Of a stretch of DNA of 64,000 nt, positions 8,624 to 18,277 are shown piece by piece. Every line of letters begins with the position of its first letter. The first letter of the stretch is position 1. The position numbers were made by a program, and so were the translations under genes. Source of the DNA: Mucilaginibacter aquatilis (GTDB lineage: Bacteria > Bacteroidota > Bacteroidia > Sphingobacteriales > Sphingobacteriaceae); NCBI RefSeq assembly GCF_009755275.1, contig NZ_WQLA01000001.1, forward strand, positions 248,001-312,000, written 5' to 3'. The notes under the pieces are model-generated. The model saw only the letters and a program-made list of their open reading frames with translations. It made no database searches and had not been told where the DNA came from.

Positions 8624-9931
8624 TTAAACTATTTCGGCCACTACAAAGGTGCTGCCACCTGCAAATACCAAATCTTTTTCGGTTGCCGCTTCCTGTGCTG
8701 CTTTCAATGCCAATGGCACTGATGAATAACTGCTACCCCTCAAACCCATAGCTTCAGCCTGCTCTTTTAACAATGCAGCATCTAACCCTCGGGGCATATC
8801 GGGTTTACAAAAATAATAGGTGGCATTTTGTGGCAACATACTTAGCACCTTGGTAATATCCTTATCGTTCACCATACCTATTATAAAATGCAGGCGTTCA
8901 TACTTAACTGCCGAAATGTCTTTTAATACTTCGGCAATACCATCGGGATTATGCCCGGTATCGCATATTGTTAGCGGTTTTGTGCTGAGGGTGTACCAGC
9001 GGCCCTGTAAGCCGGTAAGCGCGTTTACCTGCTTTAAGGCGCTGGCAACATGCTCATCAGAAATCAAAAATCCTTGCTCGCGCAATTCATCTACTGCCGA
9101 AAGTACGTTACAAACATTTTTAAGCTGATAAGTTCCTGTAAGATCGAGTTGCAGGCGGTAAATATTTGCCGGGAGATTGACACGCTGCACAACTATCGAA
9201 GCTAAATTTTTTTTTTGTACATTTTCAGCCACCTGGTCATCTCTGCTCACATTCCATTGTTGGGATGCAAAAGCAATGGCTGCATCTTGCTCTTTCGCCT
9301 TATTCAAGAATACGTCTGCTACTTCGGGCTGGTACTCTCCTATAATAACAGGTGTATGGGGCTTAATTATGCCTGCTTTTTGCGTGGCAATTTCAGGCAA
9401 GGTATTGCCCAGCATATTCATGTGATCCCAACCAATGTTGGTGATAATTGATAATAGCGGACTGATGATATTTGTAGAATCGAGCACACCGCCCAAACCA
9501 ACTTCAATAATAGCAATATCAACTTTATGACGTGCAAAGCAGTCGAAGGCCAATGCAACCGTCATTTCAAAAAATGATGGTTCTATTTGCTCGAAAGCCT
9601 GTTTGTTTTGCTCAACAAAGCTTACCACCTCTTCCTCACTAATCATTTGTCCGTTTATACGCACCCGTTCCCTAAAATCTTTTAGATGCGGCGACGTATA
9701 CAAACCTGTTTTATAACCTGCCGTTTGCAGCACGGCAGCCAGCATGTGCGAAGTTGAGCCTTTACCATTGGTACCGCCAATATGTACACTTTTGAACTTT
9801 TGTTGCGGATTATCAAGTCGCTCGCAAAGCGCAATAGTATTGGTTAAGTCTTTTTTAAATGCAGAAGCACCCACGCGGGTAAACATGGGTAGTTGATTAT
9901 AAAGATAGTCGAGGGTTTCCTGATAAGTCAT
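8624..9931 (-). CDS. folC: Bifunctional folylpolyglutamate/dihydrofolate synthase FolC
   Basis: A 435-residue Mur-ligase-type enzyme that adds glutamate to dihydropteroate and to tetrahydrofolates in the cytoplasm. The P-loop is at residues 53-60 (GTNGKGST), followed by the folate-binding SPHLKDFRERVRING block and the metal-site region IIEVGLGGVLDSTNI. The C-terminal domain begins after TGLQGRWY with the conserved CDTGHNPDG. Length is normal. It lies 129 bases after the TonB-like gene in the same orientation, so it could be the last gene of the envelope cluster or have its own promoter. There is no mechanistic link between FolC and that cluster. Confidence 0.95.
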   Translation of the reverse strand: MTYQETLDYLYNQLPMFTRVGASAFKKDLTNTIALCERLDNPQQKFKSVHIGGTNGKGSTSHMLAAVLQTAGYKTGLYTSPHLKDFRERVRINGQMISEEEVVSFVEQNKQAFEQIEPSFFEMTVALAFDCFARHKVDIAIIEVGLGGVLDSTNIISPLLSIITNIGWDHMNMLGNTLPEIATQKAGIIKPHTPVIIGEYQPEVADVFLNKAKEQDAAIAFASQQWNVSRDDQVAENVQKKNLASIVVQRVNLPANIYRLQLDLTGTYQLKNVCNVLSAVDELREQGFLISDEHVASALKQVNALTGLQGRWYTLSTKPLTICDTGHNPDGIAEVLKDISAVKYERLHFIIGMVNDKDITKVLSMLPQNATYYFCKPDMPRGLDAALLKEQAEAMGLRGSSYSSVPLALKAAQEAATEKDLVFAGGSTFVVAEIV

Positions 9932-10060
9932 TTTCTTCGTGGCATTGCCAGCAGTTGTATGCAGTATTGAAAAATGCGTTAAGTTATAAAGTTTAAGGCA
10001 GAGTTTTTAAGGATAGTATTAACTGCGCTTAAGAAAATGGAACAGTAGATAAAAAGCTTA

Positions 10061-10882
10061 TTACTGTACTTTGAATACAAAAACTACCGTACCCTGCTGC
10101 ATATCGGGAGCGTTTTCGAGTTGATTAAGGCGTGAGCGTTTGACTGCTTCTTCGCATTTCTCTATCAAATTTTGGTCGGTTATGGTTGTGCCGCGGGCAC
10201 CACCACGTGCGTAAGTTACGTTGCCGTCCTTATCAACCCTGATGTCAACCACTACCTTGCCGGTATGACGGCCGTCATCAGTAACTGCGGGCTTACTTAT
10301 AAAATTACGTTGCGGCATACCGGTTAAGTTACCACCATTACCTGAGCCTGTTCCGTTATAGTTGTTTGTGAGCGTTGTACCTGTGGTTTTGCCCTGGTTG
10401 CCCGGGGTTGATCCGTTGCCATCGCCCTCGCCGGTACCATTATTCGTTTTACCTTTATACAAGGCATTTTGATTAACGGTTGGCTTTGGTGTTTCTTTAG
10501 TGGGTTGCTGCTGTGTGGCTACCGCTTGCGTTGGTTTTTTATCGTTGCTTATTTCAGGCGCATCCTCAGTGTTTTGAGTTACTACCTGCTTACTGGCATC
10601 TTCTGTTGGCGTTACCTGCTCAGTTGGAGGTGCGGTGGTTACCTTATCGGGCTTTTGGCCGTTGGCTTGTTCGGCAACTGATGGTTCTTCGGTGCTCATG
10701 TAATCGTCACCTATACCTTCATCTACAGTCCCGTAGTTTACGAGTATACCGCCGGTGCCGTCTTCCTGCTTTTCAGGATGCTGAAAGACAATAAAATAGC
10801 TCAAGCCAATTAGCATAGCCAGTATAACACCGGTTGCTAAAAAGGCTTTAGGATAATTATTCTCTTCCTTACGGTAATCCAT
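10061..10882 (-). CDS. TonB/TolA-like energy transducer
   Basis: A 273-residue single-pass protein: short cytoplasmic N-terminus, one transmembrane helix at about residues 13-32, a long Thr/Gln/Pro/Asn-rich periplasmic linker (about 60-185), and a C-terminal TonB-like domain beginning near residue 190 (GKVVVDIRVDKDGNVTYA, ending VVFVFKVQ). The linker is low-complexity and contains a Gly/Asn-rich part (about 145-190). It is the third component of an ExbB-ExbD-TonB motor: 5 bp separate it from the ExbD stop. TonB-like proteins transmit proton-motive force to outer-membrane partners; because the operon carries SPOR and TPR genes rather than an uptake receptor, a Tol-like envelope role is an alternative. 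Confidence 0.85.
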   Translation of the reverse strand: MDYRKEENNYPKAFLATGVILAMLIGLSYFIVFQHPEKQEDGTGGILVNYGTVDEGIGDDYMSTEEPSVAEQANGQKPDKVTTAPPTEQVTPTEDASKQVVTQNTEDAPEISNDKKPTQAVATQQQPTKETPKPTVNQNALYKGKTNNGTGEGDGNGSTPGNQGKTTGTTLTNNYNGTGSGNGGNLTGMPQRNFISKPAVTDDGRHTGKVVVDIRVDKDGNVTYARGGARGTTITDQNLIEKCEEAVKRSRLNQLENAPDMQQGTVVFVFKVQ

Positions 10883-10887
10883 ATGTA

Positions 10888-11286
10888 TTACTTGGGCTCG
10901 GTGGCCAGTACCAGTTTAATGTTTAATTTTTGGGCTATGTCCATTACCTGCACTACATCCTGTATGGCAACGGTACGGTCAACGTGCAGTACAATAGTAA
11001 GTTCATTTGCTATGTTTTTGTAGCCTTCAAGTGTAGCCTGCAAGGCATCAACCGCAACTTCCTTCTTTTCTACATAATAACGCAAATCCTGCGTAACTGA
11101 TACCGTAATAGTTTTTTTCGATACCGCCTGCCCCGATGATGATTTTGGCAGCATCAGCTTAATTACGTTTGGATTAGTTACTGTAGATGCGATGAGAAAA
11201 AACAGCAGCAAAAAAAACATAATATCATTCATAGCCGAGGTATGCACTTCGGCCGATGCCCTTTTATGTCTCTTTCTTAAATTCAT
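10888..11286 (-). CDS. exbD: ExbD/TolR family biopolymer transport protein
   Basis: A 132-residue protein with a basic N-terminus (RKRHKRASAEVHTSAMNDIMF), one transmembrane helix at about residues 20-38, and a periplasmic ExbD/TolR domain. The conserved membrane-entry Asp of ExbD/TolR is seen at MND just before the helix (D21), the residue thought to carry protons. ExbB and ExbD overlap by 4 bases, so the two are translationally coupled. It should form the stator with ExbB and energise the following TonB-like protein. ExbD and TolR cannot be told apart confidently by sequence alone; context below favours a Tol-like reading only weakly. Confidence 0.9.
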   Translation of the reverse strand: MNLRKRHKRASAEVHTSAMNDIMFFLLLFFLIASTVTNPNVIKLMLPKSSSGQAVSKKTITVSVTQDLRYYVEKKEVAVDALQATLEGYKNIANELTIVLHVDRTVAIQDVVQVMDIAQKLNIKLVLATEPK

Positions 11287-11999
11287 CGGCTTGGCTCCTC
11301 CAGCAAATCAATAAACTCTATGGCGTCGGTTTCCAGTTTTAAAATAACCTTATCAACCATCATGTTCAGTATATGGTAACATACATAAGCAATGATACCA
11401 ACAAACAAACCTGCTGCCGAGGTTACCATTTTAACGTACAAACCACCCGAAATTACACCCATGCTGATATTATCAGTTTTTGATATATCGTAGAATATTT
11501 TGATTACACCCGCAATGGTACCCAGGAAACCAAACATTGGCGCTATACCGGCAACAATACCTAATATACCAATATTCTTCTCCAGTTTTGATACTTCAAG
11601 CTTACCCACATTTTCAATGGCACCTTCAATATCTTTTATAGGCCTGCCAATACGCAATAAACCCTTTTGCAGCATACGGCCAAGCGGCGAGTTACTGTTA
11701 CGTGCCACGGCCACGGCAGAGTCAAGCTTACCGGCTGTAATGCTTCCCTTAATTTGGCGCATTAGTTCCGACTCATCTTTTGACGCCTTACGGATAGTAA
11801 AAAAGCGTTCAAAAAATATCACCAAACCCAATACAGCCAGTATACCAATTGGAATCATTACCCAGCCACCTTTTATCAAAAGGTCGCCAAAGCGTAAATC
11901 ATCAACAGGTGCAGCAGGCGTAGTTACCGGCTGAATGGCCTTATTTACAGTATCAATAACTTGTTGAGCAGTGTCAGTTACCTGCGTTAATAGCGTCAT
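11283..11999 (-). CDS. exbB: MotA/TolQ/ExbB family proton channel protein
   Basis: A 238-residue inner-membrane protein with three transmembrane helices at about residues 45-68, 145-172 and 188-212. The family block GIAPMFGFLGTIAGVIKIF in helix 2 and the TSAAGLFVGIIAY block in helix 3 are clear. An N-terminal extension of about 35 residues (TQVTDTAQQVIDTVNKAI) precedes the first helix, as in many Bacteroidota ExbB proteins. It forms a pentameric proton-conducting stator with ExbD. It begins 5 bases after the HU-SPOR gene and overlaps exbD by 4 bases. Confidence 0.92.
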   Translation of the reverse strand: MTLLTQVTDTAQQVIDTVNKAIQPVTTPAAPVDDLRFGDLLIKGGWVMIPIGILAVLGLVIFFERFFTIRKASKDESELMRQIKGSITAGKLDSAVAVARNSNSPLGRMLQKGLLRIGRPIKDIEGAIENVGKLEVSKLEKNIGILGIVAGIAPMFGFLGTIAGVIKIFYDISKTDNISMGVISGGLYVKMVTSAAGLFVGIIAYVCYHILNMMVDKVILKLETDAIEFIDLLEEPSR

Positions 12000-12004
12000 T
12001 ATAT

Positions 12005-13291
12005 TTACTTTCTAAGAGTTTCAACGTATAATTTCCAGTTAAGTACTTTTCCTTGCTTAACCAGTTGTTTCTTTGCTTCCTGTCCTTCGGTATAGGTTGG
12101 ATAGTAACCCAATGCCACTTTAAATAATTTGCGCGAGTTTTCAAACGGTGATGCGCCTATGCCAACTGCCTTGTACCGTTCTGATGCAGCCTTTGCCAGC
12201 TCAAGCGTGCCGTATGAGCCGCCAACCAGCACATAATTATAGTGATTTGAATTAACTACCGTACGCGCACCAACTGTAGGCGTTTCAACCTCAGGCGCGT
12301 ACTCGGTTGATTCGGGTAAAGCCGTATTCCTGGCCACAGTATCAGTAGCGGCCGGTGCCTTTATAATAACGGTATCAGACGGTGCAGGTGTATTAACCTT
12401 TACCGAATCCATACTTGGCGATGCCTTTTCGCTGTGGTCAGTTGCCTTGCGAGTATTGTCGTTAGCTGTATTTTTTAATATCATTATTACGGCAGCCGCA
12501 GCAATAACCAATACAAGCCCTAAATAAAAAGGCAGGCGCATGTAAAACGGACGGGCAGGAACCTCATCATTATTATCTGCAACAGGTAAAGCTTCTGTTT
12601 TTTGAACCTGTGGCACCTCAGGTTGCGGTTGAGGTACAACAGGCGCAGGTTGTTCAGCCTTATGCTGCACCGGCTTGGGCTGGCGCACTAAAGGCGATAT
12701 TGAAGTTGTAGTCTGCGGTTTGGCAACAGGTGATTCATTTAAAGCCTCCGGTGCTTTGCCAAGTTCCTTTTCAATTGAAAAAGTTACCGGAACCGGCTGT
12801 ATCGTTTCTTCGCTAGCAGTGGCGGAGTTTTCCGGTTCGGCGTCAAGTTTCGGTTCGGTGCTTTGGGCAGCAGATGATTCGGGCCCTTTTTTAAGCAAAC
12901 TAACCGGTGCAAAACCGAATGCTGCAGTAGCTTCTGTTGTTTCAGATGCCGACCTGAAATGAAGTGTATCAACTTCTTTTGACAGCCAACCAAGGTTGCC
13001 AATCCTAGCCTCGCCTATTTCGGCCTGCTGCAAGGTATTTTGCACGAACCTGTCTAAAAAAAACTTCGCTGATGATACCGAAACCTTACTTTTTTCAGTA
13101 AGGTATTGTAACAATACATCATCGCTTACAGTGGTTTGTTCAAACTCGGTAGCAAAATATGGTGGGTATAGTTTACCCTCTTCAGCATTATAATAACCTC
13201 TTTTACGAACCTGTTTGAACACACCAATATCGGGTATGCCAATGTTGCCACGTTCGTTAAGAAGCTCTGATATATATACTGAAAGATCCAT
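12005..13291 (-). CDS. HU-CCDC81/SPOR domain membrane protein
   Basis: A 428-residue protein in four parts. Residues 1-115 are an HU-CCDC81-type module (YISELLNERGNIGIPDIGVF, then a second half with FVQNTLQQAEIGEARIGNLG), an HU/IHF-related fold. Residues 130-250 are a Pro/Gln/Glu-rich linker. A single transmembrane helix spans about 255-273. Residues 345-426 are a SPOR domain (YNYVLVGGSYGTLELAKAA to NWKLYVETL), which in characterised proteins binds denuded septal peptidoglycan. The order puts the HU-like part in the cytoplasm and SPOR in the periplasm. This architecture is known in Bacteroidota, and a DNA-to-cell-wall tether has been proposed; it is not shown here. It starts 42 bases after the barrel gene. 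Confidence 0.88.
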   Translation of the reverse strand: MDLSVYISELLNERGNIGIPDIGVFKQVRKRGYYNAEEGKLYPPYFATEFEQTTVSDDVLLQYLTEKSKVSVSSAKFFLDRFVQNTLQQAEIGEARIGNLGWLSKEVDTLHFRSASETTEATAAFGFAPVSLLKKGPESSAAQSTEPKLDAEPENSATASEETIQPVPVTFSIEKELGKAPEALNESPVAKPQTTTSISPLVRQPKPVQHKAEQPAPVVPQPQPEVPQVQKTEALPVADNNDEVPARPFYMRLPFYLGLVLVIAAAAVIMILKNTANDNTRKATDHSEKASPSMDSVKVNTPAPSDTVIIKAPAATDTVARNTALPESTEYAPEVETPTVGARTVVNSNHYNYVLVGGSYGTLELAKAASERYKAVGIGASPFENSRKLFKVALGYYPTYTEGQEAKKQLVKQGKVLNWKLYVETLRK

Positions 13292-13333
13292 TTTTTGTAA
13301 GCAGTATTTTTAGCGCAATGGCGGCAAATATAG

Positions 13334-15151
13334 TTAAAAACTGTAGCCTACGCCTCCAAATATGTTAAATGAATAATTAGGGTAGTACAACCAGGTTTGA
13401 TAGTTTGTATTGAGAATATTATTGGCCTGCACAAATACCGACAACTTCTTGGTGGCCTTGTAGCTCACACCACCGCTTAAATCGGCAAATGATTTGATAT
13501 TAACCACCTGCGTGCCGGAAATTAAATCTTTTGTGCTTCCACGGAAAAGTAACGAACCGTTAATATCAACCTTGTTACTGATATGGATGTGCGTACCTGC
13601 AGTTAACTTAAATTTAGGTAAGTTCCATGGCTGCGCCTCGCTGGCCAGCTTATAGTCGCGAAACTCCACCCTACCGAATATATTCAAATCATCAGATGCC
13701 TTGTAATCAAGCTCACCGTTAAAGCCGCTTATGCGGGCTTTTCCATTGTCATAAATAACGTTAAAGCGGTTATTACCGGTTGGGTAAGCTGCATCTGCAA
13801 CAATTGGCTGCACACCGCTTACAAATAAAGGCAAATCAGATACACTGTTACGGAAAACAGATGCTTTAAAGCCTAGGCCCGCAAATAACCTTCCCTTTAA
13901 GCCTATGCTTATATTAAGTTTATCAACCGAGTTTTTGATAGCTATATTTTGACCGATGAAAGGATTTTCCTCTGAAAAGCCGCGTAACGACGAGCGGTTT
14001 ACGTCGCCGCTTGCCTCGGCAAATAAACGCACGTATTGAGGTATAACCTGAAACTCAAGTTTGGCAGCAGGAAAAATGAAGAAACGTGTAAAATAACTGA
14101 ACTCTTTAACAATGTTTATTCCCGCATCAATCTTATAATTTTCGCCCTGGAACTTTAAGTAAGGATTGGCACGTAAAAAGCTATTGTTTATAGAGTAGGC
14201 TAAATCTTTTTGTGAAGCAACATCAACAGATGCAGCAATACCTGCGTAAAACTGGTTAATGGTTTGATTTAAATAACCACTGATTACTACGTTATTTTCG
14301 CGCGCTTTAAAAGCATTGCTAAACAAGTAACCGTTAATTTTAGCAGCATAAGTAAACACACGGTCGGTGTCCTGGTAATTACGGCTTAATTCGCCTTCGG
14401 CACTTATGGTGTTAAAATGCTGCTTTGCCGGGTCAATTGGAGCTGTGGTTAACGTATTATCATAACCATAGAAGTAATTGTTACGACGCTGGTAGTTTAT
14501 ACGACCAGTCAACGTGTTTACCTCGCCGATACTTTTTCCAAACACAGATGCATCAAGCTTGCTGTGGTTCTGCTTTTCAAGATCACTACCCTGTTGCCCA
14601 AAGTACTTTACGTACGCTCCGGTTTGCAAGGCGGCATCTTTGCCGTTGTTGATGTAAGCTTCGCCAAAAAGGGTACGTAAGCTTCCAAACCCCGCTCTTA
14701 CGAAGTTATCGGCAGGTATGGAATCGCGCTCAACAGGCATCTTCATGGCCTCTAACTGGCGTATGTCGCTATTGCGCTCAAGGCGCTTATCTAATGTAGA
14801 GTATGTGAGCGGAGCCTTGTATAGCTGCGTTTCTTCAAGATTAGGGTTGCGGCGTATTTTAACCGCATCAGCCAAAACAGGTTTGTAAATAGTGGTTACT
14901 ACAATTTCTTCTGACAAGCTTCCGCCGTTTTGCTGGGCATTGTTTGCCGGTGCATTGCCACCTTTTTTTGTAGTATCCTGCTTTAATTTGGCAGCAGCAT
15001 CACCAACCTTTTTGGCTACCGGTTTGCTCACCGGCACCTTTTGCGCTGGTTTTTGCACCGGCTTTTTTGCCGGTTGCTGTGTTTGAGCTTGTGCAAGCGC
15101 AGCGCCAAACGTAAAAATGCTTGTCAGTAATATATATCTATATCTGGTCAT
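13334..15151 (-). CDS. Outer-membrane beta-barrel protein (TonB-receptor-like barrel, no clear plug)
   Basis: A 605-residue exported protein with a signal peptide ending ALAQAQ (about residue 22), a Lys/Pro/Gln/Val low-complexity segment to about residue 75, a short strand-like stretch EEIVVTTIYKPVLADAV, and then a beta-barrel of about 450 residues ending in the aromatic FGGVGYSF. The barrel resembles the C-terminal part of TonB-dependent receptors (NNILNTNYQTWLYYPNYSF), but no full plug domain with a TonB box is visible and it is short for a receptor. It sits between the giant TPR gene (24-bp gap) and the HU-SPOR gene (42-bp gap), so it may be a structural or partner protein of the ExbBD-TonB motor and not an uptake pore. 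Confidence 0.75.
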   Translation of the reverse strand: MTRYRYILLTSIFTFGAALAQAQTQQPAKKPVQKPAQKVPVSKPVAKKVGDAAAKLKQDTTKKGGNAPANNAQQNGGSLSEEIVVTTIYKPVLADAVKIRRNPNLEETQLYKAPLTYSTLDKRLERNSDIRQLEAMKMPVERDSIPADNFVRAGFGSLRTLFGEAYINNGKDAALQTGAYVKYFGQQGSDLEKQNHSKLDASVFGKSIGEVNTLTGRINYQRRNNYFYGYDNTLTTAPIDPAKQHFNTISAEGELSRNYQDTDRVFTYAAKINGYLFSNAFKARENNVVISGYLNQTINQFYAGIAASVDVASQKDLAYSINNSFLRANPYLKFQGENYKIDAGINIVKEFSYFTRFFIFPAAKLEFQVIPQYVRLFAEASGDVNRSSLRGFSEENPFIGQNIAIKNSVDKLNISIGLKGRLFAGLGFKASVFRNSVSDLPLFVSGVQPIVADAAYPTGNNRFNVIYDNGKARISGFNGELDYKASDDLNIFGRVEFRDYKLASEAQPWNLPKFKLTAGTHIHISNKVDINGSLLFRGSTKDLISGTQVVNIKSFADLSGGVSYKATKKLSVFVQANNILNTNYQTWLYYPNYSFNIFGGVGYSF

Positions 15152-15175
15152 GTACTTATCTGGTATGGGCGTTGC

Positions 15176-18100
15176 TTACTTGTCTTGTTTTTTTGTACCT
15201 GTTGCGGCGGGTGCTGTTTTCTCGGCATCAGTAATTTGCTGCAGTTTTGCTTTAGCTTCCGGTAAGATTTCATCATTAGCCTTATAGCCATCAATTACAC
15301 TCTGCAATGTGGCTTTAGCCTGGAACGGATCTTTAAGTGCCAGGTAATTATCGGCCAGGAGTATAAAGGTTTTTGTAAGCCAGTAATCATAGTTCGACAT
15401 TTTGTTGATGATGTCGAAGCAAGTTTTTTGCGATGCTTTGTAATTACCTCTTTTATACTCTATTTGGGCAATGCGGTATTTAGCCTCAGCTGCTGCAACT
15501 GTTTTTGTATTAGTTACTGTATAATTGAGCTCTTTAATGGCTGCGGCAGTATCACCTTTAGAAAGATGGGCAACGCCTGCGTAAAGACCGGTTTTATACT
15601 TATCCTCCTCTGCCGATTTTTCGTTCTCTCTAACCAGTTTTACATAGTGCAGGGCATCGTCTGCCATCTCCATTTGTGCGTAGCACATTAACAGATTATT
15701 AATTGCAAAGGTGTAGTCGGCTTTGTATTCTGAGTTGGTTTCCAAACGCTTTAAGTAAACAACGGCTTCGTTGTACTTTTTCTGCGATATATACATCTTT
15801 GAGATAGCAATAAGCGATTTCTCTGTGTATGCACTTGTCCAATCGTTTAATATAACATTGTAATCCTGCACGGCTTCATCGGTGCGGTTAAGGTTTACCA
15901 ATGCCTGCGCACGTATAAAGCGCATTTGCTTTTCATAAATAGGTTTAGTTTTAAACTTATCATAGTAAGCTCCTACTGCGGCAACAGTACCCTCCCAATC
16001 GCCTTTGAGGTAAAGGTTATTGGCGGCAGTGGCCATTAAACTTTCCTGCTCGGCTGCGCTGTAGTTACCAATTGGCGTAGTTTGCGCGTAGCTTATAAAA
16101 GTTTGCGCATCGCCCTTATCGGTGTATATTTTTTCTATTTGCTTTAAAGCCTGTTTGGCTTCTTCGGCCGATGGATAGGTTTGTACTACTTTTTTAAATG
16201 ATTCTACAGCGGCATCGTCCTGGTTGTTATTATAATCAATTAAACCAATTGTTACCAGTGCACGGGGCACGTAACTGCTGTTTGGGTACTTCTGAATCAT
16301 GGCCTGAAGATCAGTCTTAGCACGGTCTCCTTCATTTTTAAGGAAGTAAGTGTAAGCAATCTCAAATGCGGCATCATCTGCAAAATCGGAGTTTGGATAG
16401 CGGGTTAGAACACTGTTAAGGGTTGAAATTTTAGCATCAGGTGATGATTGCAAGCCCTGTATCATACCACGCTGAAATAAGGCATAGTCCTGACTTTGGC
16501 TGCCACTGGCTATCAACCTGTCATAATATGACATGGCCGAGCTATAGCTCTTTGTTACAAAGTAACTATCGGCAATACGTGCAACTGCATCATTAACTGC
16601 ATTTTTATCGGTTGGTCCGCCGGCTAAAAAGCGCTCAAAGTAACTTGCAGCCTTTTTGTACTGCTCATCGCCAAATGCTGCATATCCTAAACCATAGTTT
16701 GCGTAGTTGTACACACTCAGTGAACGCGACTGCGGATTTTCAAGGAAGGTTTCAAATTGTTCAACAGACTCGCCATACTTACGTACCTCATACATTGATT
16801 CGGCAAGCCAGTAAGTGGTAAGAGCAACAATTTTTTCATCGCGCGGGTGCTTCAGTGAACGCAGGAAAATGCCTATTGCATTTTCGAATGCACGCTCATT
16901 GTAAAATTCGAGTCCGCGGTAATAAGTAACTTTTTGGTAGACTTCTGCTGCGCTTGGATTTGCGGCAACAATTGGCTCTAAAATTTCCACTGCTTCCTTG
17001 TAATTTTTTGAATTCAGCAGCGCCTCGCCTAACAAGGTTTTTACCTCATCGGTACGGGTTGACCGTGGGTAATTGCGCAAATACTGGCGGGTAGCCTCTA
17101 AAGCCTGCGTATTAAAATCAAGCTCGTAAGATAGCTTAGCATATTCAAAAAGTGCGTCTTCCTGCAGTTGCTTGTCAAAATCTAACTTGCTTGCAATTTG
17201 GAATGCGTTACGCGCCGATTGCTTGTTGCCTGATTTTAAAAATATACTACCAAGCGTATAATTACCACTTTGCGCGTACTCATCATTTTCGTTTACCAGT
17301 TTTGATAGCTCGGTAGTAGCCTTTGCATTATTACCGGTTTTGTAATGAGCATAGCCTATTTGGTAACTGTCCTGGCTGTTTTGAGTTTTTCCCTGGTCAC
17401 GGTCCTGAAACTGTGTGTAGTACTTAACTGCATTGGGATAATCACCTTTAGCAAAGTATGAAGCGCCAACTATACGCATCATATCCGTTTCGTGCTGCTG
17501 CTTGGTACTATTTAAAATAGGTATGGCATAGTTCAATACGTCATCGTAGCGCTTATCTAAAAAGTAAACCGCTGATATATAATAAGGGTAGCTGCTTTCG
17601 TATTTTTTTGAATTTTTAAGCTTTTCAAAATTTACTAAAGCTATGTGGTAATCTTTATTAAGGTAAGCTATGTAGGCGTAATAATAGATAGCGTCTTCCT
17701 GAAAGGACGACTTTTTATCCTTAATATCTAAAAATTGCTGCTGGGCGTATTTATAATCGCCCATGTCAAAGTAGGCATAACCTTTACGAAACTTGTATTC
17801 CGTGTACTCACGCCCGTTAAGTTCATTAGCGTTTATTTTATTAAACCACAGCAATGCATCGCCATACATGCGCTGCCTTGAATACGACTTTCCAATTTGA
17901 AAATAAGCCAGCTTGGATAAAGGATTTTCAGGATGCTCCTTAATGAAGCGCATAAACATGGGCAAAGCATCATCATTACCCAATTCAAGCGCGCAAAGAG
18001 CCTCATAATATTGGGCATTTTCCTTGAGCATAGATAGCTCCGACTCAAACTTTGGCTGTGTAGTTGTTTTTAAGCGTACTTGTTCAATAAGCCTAAATTG

Positions 18101-18250
18101 CTCGGCTGCGGCTACAAACTGCCCGCCGTTAAGCAACTCCGTAGCGGTATGATAGGTGCGATATATATTAAAAGAATCATTTTGCTGGGCCTTAACGGTT
18201 AGCGTGCCTAACATTAAAGCACATGCAGCAATGGGTTTGAGTTTGATCAT
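15176..18250 (-). CDS. Giant secreted tetratricopeptide-repeat protein
   Basis: A 1024-residue protein with a signal peptide (MIKLKPIAACALMLGTLTVKAQQ) and about twenty TPR-type helical pairs filling the rest, for example YYEALCALELGNDDALPMF and AYFQIGKSYSRQRMYGDALL. A Lys-rich tail ends the chain. Sel1/TPR proteins of this size in Bacteroidota are periplasmic scaffolds; shorter analogues beside Tol-Pal genes (CpoB/YbgF) coordinate envelope constriction, which is why this position at the head of an ExbBD-TonB-SPOR cluster is suggestive. The ATG at 18250 is preferred; the frame extends to a TTG at 18286 that lies in a terminator stem. Confidence 0.8.
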   Translation of the reverse strand: MIKLKPIAACALMLGTLTVKAQQNDSFNIYRTYHTATELLNGGQFVAAAEQFRLIEQVRLKTTTQPKFESELSMLKENAQYYEALCALELGNDDALPMFMRFIKEHPENPLSKLAYFQIGKSYSRQRMYGDALLWFNKINANELNGREYTEYKFRKGYAYFDMGDYKYAQQQFLDIKDKKSSFQEDAIYYYAYIAYLNKDYHIALVNFEKLKNSKKYESSYPYYISAVYFLDKRYDDVLNYAIPILNSTKQQHETDMMRIVGASYFAKGDYPNAVKYYTQFQDRDQGKTQNSQDSYQIGYAHYKTGNNAKATTELSKLVNENDEYAQSGNYTLGSIFLKSGNKQSARNAFQIASKLDFDKQLQEDALFEYAKLSYELDFNTQALEATRQYLRNYPRSTRTDEVKTLLGEALLNSKNYKEAVEILEPIVAANPSAAEVYQKVTYYRGLEFYNERAFENAIGIFLRSLKHPRDEKIVALTTYWLAESMYEVRKYGESVEQFETFLENPQSRSLSVYNYANYGLGYAAFGDEQYKKAASYFERFLAGGPTDKNAVNDAVARIADSYFVTKSYSSAMSYYDRLIASGSQSQDYALFQRGMIQGLQSSPDAKISTLNSVLTRYPNSDFADDAAFEIAYTYFLKNEGDRAKTDLQAMIQKYPNSSYVPRALVTIGLIDYNNNQDDAAVESFKKVVQTYPSAEEAKQALKQIEKIYTDKGDAQTFISYAQTTPIGNYSAAEQESLMATAANNLYLKGDWEGTVAAVGAYYDKFKTKPIYEKQMRFIRAQALVNLNRTDEAVQDYNVILNDWTSAYTEKSLIAISKMYISQKKYNEAVVYLKRLETNSEYKADYTFAINNLLMCYAQMEMADDALHYVKLVRENEKSAEEDKYKTGLYAGVAHLSKGDTAAAIKELNYTVTNTKTVAAAEAKYRIAQIEYKRGNYKASQKTCFDIINKMSNYDYWLTKTFILLADNYLALKDPFQAKATLQSVIDGYKANDEILPEAKAKLQQITDAEKTAPAATGTKKQDK

Positions 18251-18277
18251 CAGAAAGCTGTTAACAAAGCAAATGCA

